In this document: piece after piece, positions 1-26,662 of the stretch
How the letters are laid out: each line of letters opens with the position of its first letter
Numbering within the stretch: the first letter of the stretch is position 1
Assembly (NCBI GenBank): GCA_964036665.1
Contig: OZ038528.1
Location: forward strand, 5,772,501-5,836,500
Origin: Gordius sp. MW1
Taxonomy: Eukaryota; Nematomorpha; Gordioida; Gordea; Gordiidae
Direction of reading: 5' to 3'
DNA: 64,000 nucleotides
Notes under the pieces: generated by a model
Database searches by the model: none
What the model saw: only the letters and a program-made list of their open reading frames with translations
What the model was told of the DNA's origin: nothing
Program-made: the position numbers and the translations under genes

Positions 1-489
1 TTTTCAAAATTAGATCTCGCAAATGCATATTTACAGCTTCGCATGGACGATAGGTCCGCTAAGTTATTGACCATAAACACGGACAGGGGTTTATTTGCTT
101 TTAAAAGGTTACTTTCGGTTTAAGTGTATCCGCACATATCTTTCAGATTGCGATGGCATCCATATTTAATAATATAGATGGTGTATTTTTTATATGGACG
201 ATGTCTTAATTACGGGTTCTACTGAGGACGAGCATGATTCACCTCTGGAAAGTTTAAATTTAATTAAAATTAAAGGGTTACAAGTATCCGCTAGGAAATG
301 TACTTTAGGTACCGACCAGGTTATTTACCTGGGTCATGTAATAGTGGCGGGTCATGTTAAACCTAATTTTAAGAAGGTGCAGGATATTAAAGATATTAAA
401 GCACCATTAAATAAAAAGGAACTTGCATCTTTCTTAGGTTTAGTGAATTATTATAGTAAATTTATTGAAGATTATACAAATTATTCTGG
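1..489 (+). mobile_element. Ty3/gypsy pol fossil, reverse transcriptase fragment, cut by window edge
   Basis: The translation resembles the middle and end of a Ty3/gypsy (Metaviridae) reverse transcriptase: a KLDLANAYLQL-like stretch, the YMDD-type active-site box (MDDVLITG), then YLGHV and the FLGLVNYYSKFI motif that precedes RNase H. Only this fragment is present; gag, protease and integrase are not seen. It looks old and broken in a few places. The left end lies outside the window. The match ends abruptly near 489, where unrelated LTR-like sequence begins. Confidence 0.85.
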
Positions 490-504
490 TCCTCGAATTA
501 GGGC

Positions 505-1005
505 GTGAGTTCAGATCCCACTTCTGACACCAAAGTAATAAGTATTCGTCTTCCAATATCAACTTTATTTCGACTTCAAATTTATTTCAACTGAAAATTC
601 ATTACAACATCCCGTATTTAAAGTAGTAACAATAATGACATATCAACAGTTATTTACATAACAAGGAGATTATGGGTGAGGTGATATATCATCATTTATT
701 TACCTAACAAGGAGATCATGGGTGCGGTAATAAGATTAGGCCTAAATCGAGATGGCGAACAAAAAATAATAATAAACAGCGAAAATAACAATAAACTAAC
801 AAATAGCGAAAATAACAATCATCGTGATTCCAAAATCTATTAATAATTGCGTGGCCTTGAACAGCCAAACGAGATCCATAAAATCCAAGGGTAATTTTTA
901 TTTTACAATGTAAAAATGGCAAATCATTACCACGGTAATAAAAATTACTAAAAATATAGCCTAATGCCACGGTAATAAAAATTACTTAAAATATGGCCTA
1001 ATGCC
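505..1005 (-). repeat. LTR-like fossil with primer-binding-site-like edge (minus orientation)
   Basis: Read on the minus strand, an AT-rich block beginning about TGTGTGGCATTAGG (near 1005) ends after an AATAAA signal close to position 540. It is followed by TGGTGTCAGAAGTGGGAT, a sequence typical of the primer-binding site next to an LTR. Internal short direct duplications occur at about 645-735 and 935-1003. The orientation is opposite to the pol fragment beside it, so this is a mosaic of two fossils. Inference from motif order only; no second LTR was found. Confidence 0.45.
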
Positions 1006-1009
1006 ACAC

Positions 1010-2380
1010 ACATAATTTTAAAAATTGTAATTATAAAACAGAATAACCTTAAAATTTCAAAATCTTATCATTTTGCCACCCCCCCCCCCCAATCAAACAT
1101 TTTGCCCTCCACCCTCTATGGAAAAGTCCAAGGCCCTTGCAATCTTTTTATCATTGAACCCGGAATTTGTCATATATGGAGAGAAAGTTGAAATTAGGAT
1201 ATATACAAGATAAGCCCATTAAATTTAGGTATACGCTATTGTGCCTGAACAAGCCAAACAACTATTGTTGCAGTTTAGAAGTGTATGAAGATTGAAAAAT
1301 TGGTGTGCCACTTGCTGTTTTCAAAGGAATGGCTTAGACTATGTCGATAGCCTCATGTTATTGACAACAAATCCCATTCTTTACCTTTATTATAAGATCT
1401 GGCAAAGGAATGGGAAGAGTGTTGATCTTTCTCCGTGAAGTCTATCAAATCAATATGCCATCAAAAATATTAGGTTGATAATCGGTTTTTGTTTGAAGGT
1501 GTCTTTAGTCATTTCATGGCTGCTTTATCTAGAAAGAGAAACTGATTTTCTTATAATACTCTAGCCAAAGAGTCACACTCCCCTTACGCGCGCTTAAATA
1601 TACCACAAGTTTGGGTATAAATCTTCTAACTTATGCAGTACGACGAGGTGACATACGATAACATGGAGCATTAATCTGCCAAAAACCCAACACAGAGAAG
1701 ATGCGCCGCTTCTAATAGGCGTTTATATTGGTTTTTAATAAATTAATTATTGATCTATTAAATAAAAAAAGATTATTACATAGTTTTAATTGCTGAATTC
1801 AATATATAAGTGTTTAAAATACTAATATTAGGAAAATGAATATTAAAAGATTTTGTTTCCAAACTTATGAATATAGAGCAACTAATTGGGATGGGGGGGG
1901 GGTGCTAATCCTCAGAGAAAATGAAATTTTGATTTAGATTTCATTCATATTAATATTTTAAATTATTATAAGAAGGTATTAGCAGATAAAAATTTGCTAA
2001 CTACGTTCAATTTAAAATTATTACATAGCGGGGTAAATATGAGTCTCCCAGCGTATGATATATACGACGCTTTAAAAACTATAATTAGAATTGTTATTTC
2101 GAAACAAAAATTCGCAAATCTTATTTTGGTATAATTAATAAAAAATCTTAAATTTTAAGTTTTTCATATAGGGGTTTTTATGTTCAGGTTGTTAATGATG
2201 ACCGTTGCTCTACTTTATTTGACCCCGGCTAAAGGTCAAAATTATTAATTTGGTTAAATGCTATTTTAATTGTATATTTGCTGCTTTGTGAATTTTTTTC
2301 TTTTTGTTTGAAACCTAAATTTTGCATTGATAATATATTGTGTTTGTTAATAAGATTAATCATATAGGGAAAGTTTTTTC
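1010..2380. other. Non-coding AT-rich stretch, no gene seen
   Basis: No open reading frame with recognisable content on either strand. It contains homopolymer C and G runs (near 1080 and 1897) of the kind found at the ends of degraded MITEs elsewhere in the window. Confidence 0.5.
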
Positions 2381-2384
2381 GTTT

Positions 2385-2945
2385 TTTTGATATTTGGCTC
2401 ATATGTATTTAGATGCTTTTTGACCTGTTGACTGCTGACCATTAAAATAAATGACCACTTGCCAAAGTGCATATCAATTTTTTTTTATTTTATAATTATA
2501 GGCTATTTGGCCGTCTGCTGGCACTGACCAATAAAAAAATGACAACTTGTCAAAGTGTGATTGGAATCGAATTTTTTTTCTAAATTATAATTAGAGACTA
2601 GCTATTTGGCCGTCTGCTGACCATTAGAAAAATGACCACTGGGCAAAGTTTAAATCGATTTTGTTTCTATTTATAAGTATAGGTTATTTGACCGTCTGCC
2701 GGCTACTGACCAATGGAAAAATCACCATTGGCCATGTAGGATTGGAATTTTTTTTCCTTTTTATAAAATATTTGGCACTTATGTATTTAGACACTTTTTA
2801 ACCTGCTGACCATTGGAAAAAATGACTGGTCAAAGTGTGTATTTTTTTCTATATTATAATTATCGGCTATTTGGCCGTCTGCTGGCTACTGACCAATGGA
2901 AAAAATGACCTTTGGCCAAAGTGTGATTGCAAATTTTTTCGTTTA
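2385..2945. repeat. Degenerate tandem repeat, about six units of roughly 90-110 bp
   Basis: The phrase TATTTGGCCGTCTGCTGG, then CTGACCA, a short A-run, ATGACCA, CAAAGTGTGATTGGAA and a T-rich stretch recurs about six times. Two subtypes differ in the first part (GGCTCATATGTATTTAGA versus GGCCGTCTGCTGG). Units are clearly diverged, so the array is old. No coding potential. Confidence 0.7.
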
Positions 2946-4078
2946 AATTTTCGTAATGATAAACTGCTATAAAACAATTATTATTATTTTAATTGCTATG
3001 CAATTTTTATTTATTGAGGTAAATTATTAAAATGAAAATGATATATTTAAAAAAACAATTATAACATTGTACGAGTATTATCTGACTCCCTGCTTTAGGT
3101 ACTCTCGCCCCTTCCCACCTTTCTCGCCCATAAATTGCTTAGCAAATACGCTACGTTTATACGAAATATAGATGAGTTTTGTAAAAACAGGTAAATGTAC
3201 CAAAACGAAAAAACGTCCTCCAAGTCAACTCCCACAAGGGGCGAAGCTCCTGGTTTTTAAAAGTAATGGCGCTATTCACTTAAATTTTTGTGCATTTTGT
3301 TCCTAAAAAAATTATTATCGAATAATCTAACAAAGAACCTCAATCTTTTGTGGTTAATTTTTTGTGGTCAAATTAGTGAAAAGTCATAAAAACCTATTTT
3401 GACCCCATATAAAATCACAAATTTCACATTGTTCACTTCTTTGTGACCCATTATCAGATTTCAAGCATAAAAAGTTTGTGGTCGGCTATGAGATTGCAAG
3501 GAGTTTGAAAAATTATACTTTAACCAAAAATATTTCTAGATGGCGGTATGATCAATTATGATTGTTTTTTAAAAAATTGCGAACTTATAAAGAATCATGG
3601 TAAATAATGAAAATAAAATTAAATTTTTATCTTCTTTTTGCGCGATGAACAATTTCCGAGTTTGAAAATTAAATTTTGAATTTGAACTTAAATGATAAAG
3701 GGGTAGGCTAAAATCAAAGTGATGTTGAAAAAAAATATCAACATGATGACAAAATTGCTTAAATATTATTTTTGTATTGCAAATCTATCCTAAAAATTAA
3801 AAAATTTTGCAGGATGAAAGGTGTTTTAAAAAATATTGCTTGCTATTGTGACCATATTAAAATTAACACATGCTAGTTTTTGTGTGTGTACCTTTGCGTG
3901 TAGCACTTTAAATGCATCTGACTGGTATTTGAATATGGTCTAATTTGAATAAAAACTTGGATGCAAATAAATGCTAAAATATAAGCTGAATTTAATTTAG
4001 GTCGAAATAATAGCTTGATAATTGCAATTATCAAGATACAATTGAAATTTTATGTGTTAATTTTAAAAATCTAATATA

Positions 4079-4200
4079 TAAAATTCTCGTGTCACGGTGT
4101 TTGTAGCCAAACTCCTCCAAAACGGCTTGACCGATTCTTATGAAAGTTTCTGAGCATGTTTCGTAGGTCTGAGAATAAATCTTAAACTATTTTTTAAACC
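4079..4200 (+). mobile_element. Helitron-like 5' end fragment
   Basis: Begins TCTAATATATAAAATTCTCG and continues with a 'CCAAACTCCTCCAAAACGG...ACCGATTCTTATGAAAG' type phrase. This resembles the 5' part of widespread animal Helitron-like repeats and the beginning of the larger candidate at 42926. No CTAG-type 3' end is evident nearby, so this is a truncated copy. Family assignment is inference. Confidence 0.4.
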
Positions 4201-4613
4201 CTTAAGTGATAAGACTTTTAATTGCTATGCAATTTATTGTTTTATTCTTGACACGTAATTAAATGTCAATTTATATTTAATTATTAACATACTTGCAATA
4301 TTGTACACATTAAGTTCTACAAATGTAATACTCCATTTGATCTTTCCTACCATTCACTTAAATGTACTCATATTTTCCACAAACTAAAATCAGTTTGTTT
4401 TTTTTGGATAAAACATATTGAACTTTAGTCATTTTACACTTAAAAATTTAAAAAATGGGGTTTAGGTGAGTATAGCACATTAGTTCATACGGTTAATTGG
4501 TACCAAGTGTAGCATTGATTTGGGATTCTGCGTTTCGGGATTGTGCCAAGGAGCCCGATTAATAAAGTAGCATTTTGAATTTGTACCCAATAAACTGTTA
4601 AATTAAATTTCAT

Positions 4614-19165
<14,552 letters not shown>

Positions 19166-19407
19166 TTTTCTTTCTTATCTCATTCAATTACTATTAGTGT
19201 TCTGCTCTAATCTACTTTATTTTTTCTAATATTTATCTGTCTATCTATGTTTTGATGGCCAGGGACAACATACTGTAATATATTGTTTGAATTTCTTCGT
19301 GACTACCAGGTTGAACTAATGTTTGTACTGACACCAAAGATAGCTTATTCCTCAAGTATATAAACTTATGGTTATATAGAATGTAAAGTGTAAAAAGCAT
19401 TTGAAAT

Positions 19408-19413
19408 AATAAA
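19408..19413 (+). terminator. Candidate poly(A) signal AATAAA of the USP gene
   Basis: First AATAAA downstream of the USP stop codon, about 240 nt into the 3' flank. Position is plausible for the end of a short 3' UTR; no cleavage evidence is available from sequence. Confidence 0.4.
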
Positions 19414-19799
19414 ATGAGCAGAATAGAGATATTTATCTTTTGAGAGTTAGTAACATTTTTTATGGTTACTAGACCCCATTGACTTCGTTGACCTCGAATC
19501 GCATTCTAGACTTTTGTAATTTTTGTTAAGATTCGCATCGACAGTTCAATATTTTCATTTTTTGACACAGCTTCTACACAACTTCAAGCAGGTTATTCAC
19601 TTGCATTTCTTATAAAATTGCATATTCTTATGACTTCCAAGTTTGTTTTTGCGATCTGTGCTTATCAAACTGAATTTAAACGTATACGCGGACGCAATTG
19701 TTTTTTACGAGATGGAATTATTATTACAGTATGTTCCCCTATCCCTTAATTTGTTTATCACCTTCTCCTTAGGTTGATAATCATCTCTCCTTCTCCTCT

Positions 19800-20078
19800 T
19801 TACACCAACTTTTCACGGTTTCTTTTATTAGCTACATAGTCAACTTTCCGACAAACATTTACATTTTTTATTGCCTTAGACCTATCATTACATTTGATAA
19901 AATATCCACTATCGCGTTTAACGTTAATACTATGTGGACACTGTGCGACCAACCCTTTAAAATACTCAGTTGGCAAAGGAATTTCCCCTTTTATTGCTCT
20001 GTAAACCACAATTCTTATAGTTACTATAATGTTTTTTTCTCGGTTTGTATTGGTTGTTACGTGAAAGTATGAGTCAAA
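19800..20078 (-). CDS. Unrecognised minus-strand open stretch, possible exon or gene fragment
   Basis: A 90-odd-codon open frame on the minus strand ends in a stop at 19800-19802. Its composition looks protein-like rather than random: GEIPLPTEYFKGLV, then AQCPHSINV, GYFIKCNDRSK and CRKVDYVANKR. There is no good ATG at its beginning, so it would have to be a 3'-terminal exon or a decayed gene piece lying tail-to-tail with the USP gene. I do not recognise the family. The Cys and Lys/Arg content would fit a small nucleic-acid-binding segment, but that is speculation. Confidence 0.25.
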   Translation of the reverse strand, partial: FDSYFHVTTNTNREKNIIVTIRIVVYRAIKGEIPLPTEYFKGLVAQCPHSINVKRDSGYFIKCNDRSKAIKNVNVCRKVDYVANKRNREKLV

Positions 20079-20327
20079 TAAAGGTTATGAGCGTTATTTG
20101 GTCATTTTGGTAAGCTTTCACTTAAAAACAATATTTTTAAATACATAAATATTTGCACTTAGACATACTATATAGATTTTTTTTAACAAATATGCCTTTT
20201 GATGAATTACTATGAGTATTAGCAGTGACCTTGCCAGGACTCATGGCCTACCCCACCCTTCATTGAAAATTTTATACTTGTGTTAATTTATAATTTAGAA
20301 ATTAAAATAAATATAAAAAAATATTTC

Positions 20328-20473
20328 TTATTTTTTTAAAATTAGCTGGCTGTAATTTATTTAGTTATATCTTGCTCCCTTGTTGATTTCACCTCAAGAT
20401 TTATTTTTTTAAAATTAGCTGGCTGTAATTTATTTAGTTATATCTTGCTCCCTTGTTGATTTCACCTCAAGAT
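20328..20473. repeat. Perfect two-copy tandem duplication, 73-bp unit
   Basis: Unit 20328-20400 and unit 20401-20473 are identical by eye, both starting TTATTTTTTTAAAATTAGCT. Intergenic. The identity implies a recent event or an assembly artefact. Confidence 0.9.
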
Positions 20474-21337
20474 TTTGAAAAATAATTAGCAATCAAAGTT
20501 TAACCTGTTTTAATTTTCAAAATTCTATATGCAAAAAATTATTTGAATTATTGTAAACCATTTATTTTGCCTTTAGCTATAATGCCTATACAACGTTAGT
20601 ATTAGGACCTCATTGAATTGTAAAGTATTATGCCTAGTAAACTAAATATCTAAAAGGCAAAACTCACAAAAAATAGTATTTAAAGCTCTGTTCAACTTTG
20701 CACAGTTTTACATAGTTTTACCGAGAAACCAAATTCAACGATTATGAAAGCTAAAATGGTATTAAATATTTTACAGATGGCGTTAAAATTATAAAACAAT
20801 TTATACATATTGTGTATTAAATACGCTGACACCTTTTTTACATTGTGGTGTTTGTGGTGGTTCACACGTTTGTTAATTAGCTTGTTTATTTTTTGTTTGT
20901 TTGTTTCCCCCCCCCCACACACGCAGTTAATTATACGCTATTGTGCCAAATCCCTCTACAATAAAAATAGATTTTATTACCCATCTCGAGCGAGCGATTT
21001 TAATTACCATCGCGTTATGGTTTATTATTATATCGAATTAAGATTATTAAAATGATTTAGCAAATATATTTGATAACCTCGATATCGCTCGTAGAATAAA
21101 AATTATTATTATATTTTTTTGGATTAGTATTGATTTAATAAAATTCAAAATGTAGCCATCCTAGAAATAGAAATTCAATTATTATTATTTCGCGCGTTTT
21201 AAATACAATAAATATTCCGCGAATAATAAATAAAATAGTTTGAAACAAAGGAATTCATTGAGTATTAAATAAGGATGGTTTTTAACTAAAGATATGTAGA
21301 TGTTTTGTTCTTACAATTAGAATAAGGATTTTTAAAT

Positions 21338-21646
21338 GAGTGCACCAATTAACTTAAAAGTATACTTAAATTAGCGCCACCTATAGGCAATTTTAATTTG
21401 GAGACTACTTTGAATATATATATATCCATATCTTTTTTACGTGTGACTCTAAAATGATAACAGGCTTATAATTTCGCTAAGAATGTGACTAGAAAATTAA
21501 ATACTGATGAGCTCTAATAAGAGCGAAAACGTTATTTGTCTGTTATCATTTTCAAATCACATGCTAAAATAGATAGTCTCTAATAAAATTGCCTATAGAT
21601 GGCGCTATTTAGAGCATACTTTTAAGTTAATTGCGGCGCGGCACTC
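21338..21646. repeat. Inverted-repeat MITE, 309 bp, with about 70-bp arms
   Basis: The left arm GAGTGCACCAATTAACTTAA continues through AGCGCCACCTATAGGCAATT. The right arm is its diverged reverse complement (AATTGCCTATAGATGGCGCT, then TTAAGTTAATT, ending GCACTC). No convincing target duplication was seen, so the superfamily is unknown. Confidence 0.75.
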
Positions 21647-21781
21647 CTAAAAGGGGTTATATCATTAATAAATTATTTCATATCTATGTTAAAGACAAGA
21701 CTTTGATATAGTTTTGGACTTACAATATATTTCGATTCGCGGTACAAAAAGTGATAATGTAGAATATTAGAGGGATAATTT

Positions 21782-21961
21782 CATGGGCGTACGCAGGGGG
21801 GGGGCAGGGGGGGGGCGGCTGCCCCCCCCCTAATTTATGAAAAAAAAAATTTTTCAATGCAAAAACATTGAAAAATTAAAAAAAATTATGTTTTGCCCCC
21901 CTCTAAATGAACTTTTGAACGTTTTGCCCCCCCCCTAATTCAAAACCTGCGTACGCCCATG
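21782..21961. repeat. CATGGGCGTACGC-family hAT-like MITE, 180 bp, intact ends
   Basis: Perfect palindromic ends CATGGGCGTACGCAGG and CCTGCGTACGCCCATG, with G-rich left and C-rich right interior. Perfect 8-bp target duplication GATAATTT at 21774-21781 and 21962-21969. Best preserved member of this family in the window. Confidence 0.9.
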
Positions 21962-24215
21962 GATAATTTGATATATATTCTGATTCGCGGTACAAATATG
22001 ATAATGTAGAATAATAGAGGGAGAATTTGATAATGTATATCAAATTATTTTTTTATCGATTTGAAGTCCCATCTAAATTATGACTTTAAAGTGCCAGGTC
22101 ATTCATAAGCATCCTAATCCTGATCTCCAAAGGGTTTATAAGTTTGGTTATAAAAACCCTTTACTAATTCCTTTGTTAAGTAGGCTATATAGAATTAAAT
22201 TCTAGCCTGTATAGAGGAGACAAAATATTTTCATGTTAGAGATTAGGTGCTTTTTATTTTAAATGAAAGATGCGGGTGGGTATTCTAAATTAATTTTTTT
22301 TATGAATTTAGATTTCAAAAAATTTGGGCCGGCCTCGGGTCGGACATCATGAGTAAAAAAATTTCGGGTTCGGGCAAAAATGAAATAGTGACGAGCTCGG
22401 GTCGAAAAATTATTCTGCAGAGCTCCAATTGCGTCCTATATTAGAATACACATCTTGAGATTTCACTATAAAAAATTAATCACTCTTCTTCAGGTTTGTG
22501 TATAGTTTTTAAAAATTTATGTTTAGAGGATTATATTGTGCCCAATGTAGTACTTTAATCGTTAGACAGACAGGATATATAGAATTGTTTCAAGATTTTA
22601 TAACTTCACAAAACACGAGTGTAGCATATTCAATATGCTGATTTTAAAAAGTTTTATTTTTGTAATTGCATATTCATCTTCCTCTTCATGTTTTTGCTAA
22701 TCATCGTCACTCCCCAAAAAATCTGTTATTTTTAAAACTCGTGTTATTATTATTATTGTTGATATAATCCGCGTTCGTACGATGAATCAAAAATAGTTTC
22801 GAATACGATAAAATAAATAAATTTTGAAAGTGGAATTGAACATTTTTGTTGGAAGAACATTATTGTGTGTCTTGAACATTTTGGAATAGCTGGTGGTTTG
22901 AATAATGAGCTTAACATGTTTTTCAGGATATTGAGCCATCAATTATAATATAGCGTCCATGTAGAAGCGCTCTATTAGAGAATCTTATTAAAAAGCACTA
23001 GGGAAATGTATTAATACACAAATTTCATACCTCCCATGTCTTCCTTACTAAAACTTAATTCCTTAAAAATATATTTTTCGACCTGAATAAATCGGTATAT
23101 AATTATTAGCCCATCGCATATACATTGTACCCAATTTTGTAAAGTCTACATCTTTAGAAATATGTATGAGGGCCTATTGGATTGGAAGTCACAATAGTAC
23201 TGGTAGAGGTGCTGCAAGTCGGTAGGCAGTACACTCGGTTTATATAAAAAACATAAATGATACAAAAATTAACATACCATCTACGGCAAGCTATAAGAGA
23301 TAGTTTCCCTCGTTCGGTTGCACACTCCAAAAAAGTTATAATAGTCGTACACGTTATAGAAATGAAACAGCGTGGCATGGTGATATATGGATAATGAATG
23401 GTTATATTTTCTGCATGGGTTCTTAAAGTAAAAATTTGTTTGTTTTAGGTAAGGATTATTTATTTTTCCTTTCGTTTGTTTATAAGGCATAAGGGCGAGT
23501 TAAGAAATTCAGACAGTGCGCTATGATTGGTTGCATACCTCTGGATAGTGGACGGTAGGTGAGGGAGGGGAGAGAGAGAAAAAACCGTAAAATTATTATA
23601 TAAATTAAAAACCATAACCTAGAGGCAAGCTCTTTAGTTCTACTCTTTAGAAGGGAGCGGCAGGGCGAGGGGAAGATATATTAATATAACTTTATTCTTC
23701 GAAAAAAAATTCATATTATGGTTCAAAAAAGATAAATAAGTGGGGAGGGGGGAGGAAATAGAAAGGTGGAAAATCCGTAACTAGTCACAAGGAAGTTAGT
23801 TAGTGCTAAATTTTATTTTGATTAGTGTTTTTAGCAAGCCCTTGTCAAGAAAGAAAGGCGCCGGCCATTTATGGTAGTAAGGGTCGACGTCTGTTTCCGG
23901 AGCAGATAAGAAATATCTAGTTGAACTATTTTAGATACTTACAATTTTCTAGCAGATATCGAATGAAAGCTAGTGGGGAGGACGTAGTTTTATATATGCT
24001 GTATGTTTGACGGGGAGAGGGGTTTTTGTGTTATAATGGATCGGGGCTGGTGGGAGGTCTCTCAAAAATAATGTTGAGCGGGAGGATATGGAGGCATGTT
24101 AATAAAACTTTTCAAAGTTGTTTAATTCTACTTTCCTTTTACGGCTTATTTTATCTGAGTAATTATGGGTTTGATCTAAATATATGATTTGCTTAAAATA
24201 TTTAGAGGTTAAAAG

Positions 24216-25079
24216 CAGAGCTGTTAAGATGCACGCACCGAAGTGCCGGTTTTGCGATGCGACGTGCTGGTGCGCGCACTTTTTTAAAACCAAGAGCGAG
24301 TGCGGGTCCGCCCACCTTATTAACTCGGTGCGCGTGCGAAATTGCGCTCCTATTTTGCGCACATTAAGAATTTTACAATTAATATATTTGACAATATCTT
24401 ATATATCGCATAGCATATCTCACAAATTAACATTGTAGTGAAACAACATCAAAGATACATTTATGTTCCTGGTGGAGGAGATAACAAGACGGGAAATTTA
24501 ATTAACATCGACAATATAATTAATTAGTATATCCGCCATATTTTATATTATTCGCCTATTTACTTTATCAATTAATGCTTAAAACGTTTTGGTGTATCAT
24601 AATTAATATTGCAGTAGAAGTTGAAGTATAATTAGAAAAACAAAAACAGACAGGTAATTAGGATAATAATTAACAATAACACTCTGATTCCTTCGAGTGC
24701 CCTCGTGGAACGCCTCTTCAGCAAAGCTAAGGCGATTTTAAGCGACAGAAGGGGTAGCCTGACAGATAGTCACCTCGAAATGCTTATAATGGTGAATCTC
24801 AATAAAATGCTATTTTAATTGTTTTTTCTGTATTTTTATTATTTTTATAATTATAATAAAATAAGTCGGCATAATAAAAGTTTTTAATTGAACATTGTAA
24901 TATATTTAGAATTTAGTTATAGTGTAGAAAATTATGGGTGCGAGTGCGCGCACCGGGTTTGCGGTGCGAGTGCGCGCACCTTTGTTAAAATTAGTGCGGG
25001 TGCGAGTGCGCACACCGAATTTTCTCAAAGTGCGGGTGCGAGTGCCGCACCGGTTTTTTAGGTGCGATTAACAGCTCTG
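24216..25079 (+). mobile_element. hAT deletion derivative, 864 bp, with transposase C-terminal remnant
   Basis: Termini CAGAGCTGTTAA and TTAACAGCTCTG, perfect 8-bp target duplication GTTAAAAG (24208-24215 and 25080-25087). Subterminal regions carry repeated GTGCGAGTGCGCGCACC words. At about 24683-24819 (+) an open frame reads PSSALVERLFSKAKAILSDR and continues LTDSHLEMLIMVN. This is the dimerisation region at the C-terminus of hAT transposases. The rest of the transposase is absent, so the element is non-autonomous. Its termini are nearly those of the larger hAT element at 56160. Confidence 0.92.
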
Positions 25080-26271
25080 GTTAAAAGAATGTAAATAAGA
25101 ATGCAAATCGTAATTTTATGCGTTCAAAAACAGTTTATTTTGTTAACGAAACGGAACTCCAAATATCATGTTATTTTATATCCTTCTGATTTTCTATCTA
25201 ATGGATAGTTTCTTCTATCTTATAAAATAATGAAGAAAAATAATAATGATCTGATGATAAGGCAAAAATTTACAAAGCACACTTTATATAATTTTAATTA
25301 TTATTAATGATATTTTTACATAGGATTATGGTGAATTAAAGTTACATATTAAATTTAAACTCAAATATCTACCAGTTATACATTTATTTTAATTAAATTG
25401 GGGAAATTTTTGACAACTGCAAATTTAATGTTAAAATCTCAAAAATAACACTTATTAATGATTATTTTGAATTATGCTTTTTATTTAAGCATGTGCAAAT
25501 GGGAAAAACTTTTAATGGATTAAGTCATGTTATAATTTAAACTATCTAATCTTAACCTTTGCTCTAAAATCTAAAGTTATCAAATTTGAATCATGATTTA
25601 GTTGAAATTAATCGTTTTTTAAAGTTTTAATATTAGATTATTCAATTAAATTGTGGTGTTATGCAGCAAACTCAATGATATTTTAATATAATAAAAAATA
25701 CAAAGTTATAAGAAGGAGGGTTAACTAAAGCTAATAACTTTGCTTCTTTACACAGCCCAATAATAAATTTAAAGTTAAATGAACGTCTTTTCCTTATAAG
25801 TTCAGGAAAGTTAGATTTTTATATGTATATAATTATGAAGTAATTAGACAATTTAAATCTTAATTAAATGAAAGCTTAGAGTCCCGTAGATAAATATTTT
25901 TATAAGTAATGGTGTTTGTAGTTTCAAACATAATAACTGAATAAACATAAAAGTTATTTGACTATTATCTCAAATACATTTTAGGGAGTTAATCAATACT
26001 TATTAGTTGTTAAAATTGGAAATTGGAGGTTTATAGTATATTAGAATATTACCAAGAAATTCTTAGGTCTCTTTCCAACTTTTAGCAAGACATTATTTAA
26101 GGCAGCCTTAAATTCTTATAATACTTAAGTAAATAATGACATAATTGCAAACAAGAAAATAAGTATGCTTCAATCCTGAAAAACTAATTACTCTCCTTTC
26201 AACCGGGAACAAGGTCGTTCTCTACTCTTCTCAGCACCTCTATATTTAATATTTTTAAATTCTGCTCAACA

Positions 26272-26465
26272 TTCTTCAGGATTGACCCACATGAAATAGC
26301 CATATTTTAGAATGAAACAAACGTCTGTTCTGGCTTTTAATATCCTTTCAAGCTTTTTCAATGGTTCAAGTACAACGTTGTTCTTAAAAATTTGCCTATC
26401 GAAATTATTTGCGTCTTGTTGAATACAAAATTTTCTAATGCAAAATAGGGCAGCAGCATCAATTT
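26272..26465 (-). other. Minus-strand open stretch of about 64 codons, unrecognised
   Basis: Reads on the minus strand as DAAALFCIRKFCIQQDANNF, then VVLEPLKKLERILKARTDV and ends shortly after a stop. No start codon or splice signal was convincing. GC content is higher than in the surrounding DNA. It may be a fragment of a decayed gene or element; no family recognised. Confidence 0.2.
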
Positions 26466-26662
26466 CCCCACTTTAGCCCACTTCATACACTATCATACAC
26501 CGGAAGTTCTTATTCAAATTATCGAGCTGTAAAGTTGGGTTGTCCTACTAGAGATTCTTATTCATAACCCTGTACATGTTAATAATGAACATGCATTAGA
26601 TTATTCTCCCGCTGATAGTTATTCATCCTGGGACATATACATTCATTTAAACATATGACAAA

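Noticed and set aside
500-535. tRNA-like 3' end (GTTCAGATCCCAC...ACACCA)
   Set aside because: No cloverleaf upstream; read on the minus strand it is a primer-binding-site-like sequence beside an LTR.
20692-21055. Short frames on both strands near 20.7-21.0 kb
   Set aside because: Low complexity, C-runs and no family features; no splice context.
23154-23490. Two overlapping minus-strand frames
   Set aside because: Composition is Tyr/Asn/His-rich as expected from AT-rich noise; nothing recognisable.
24184-24438. Cys/His-rich frames at 24.1-24.4 kb
   Set aside because: They fall on the GTGCGCGCACC subterminal array of the hAT derivative.
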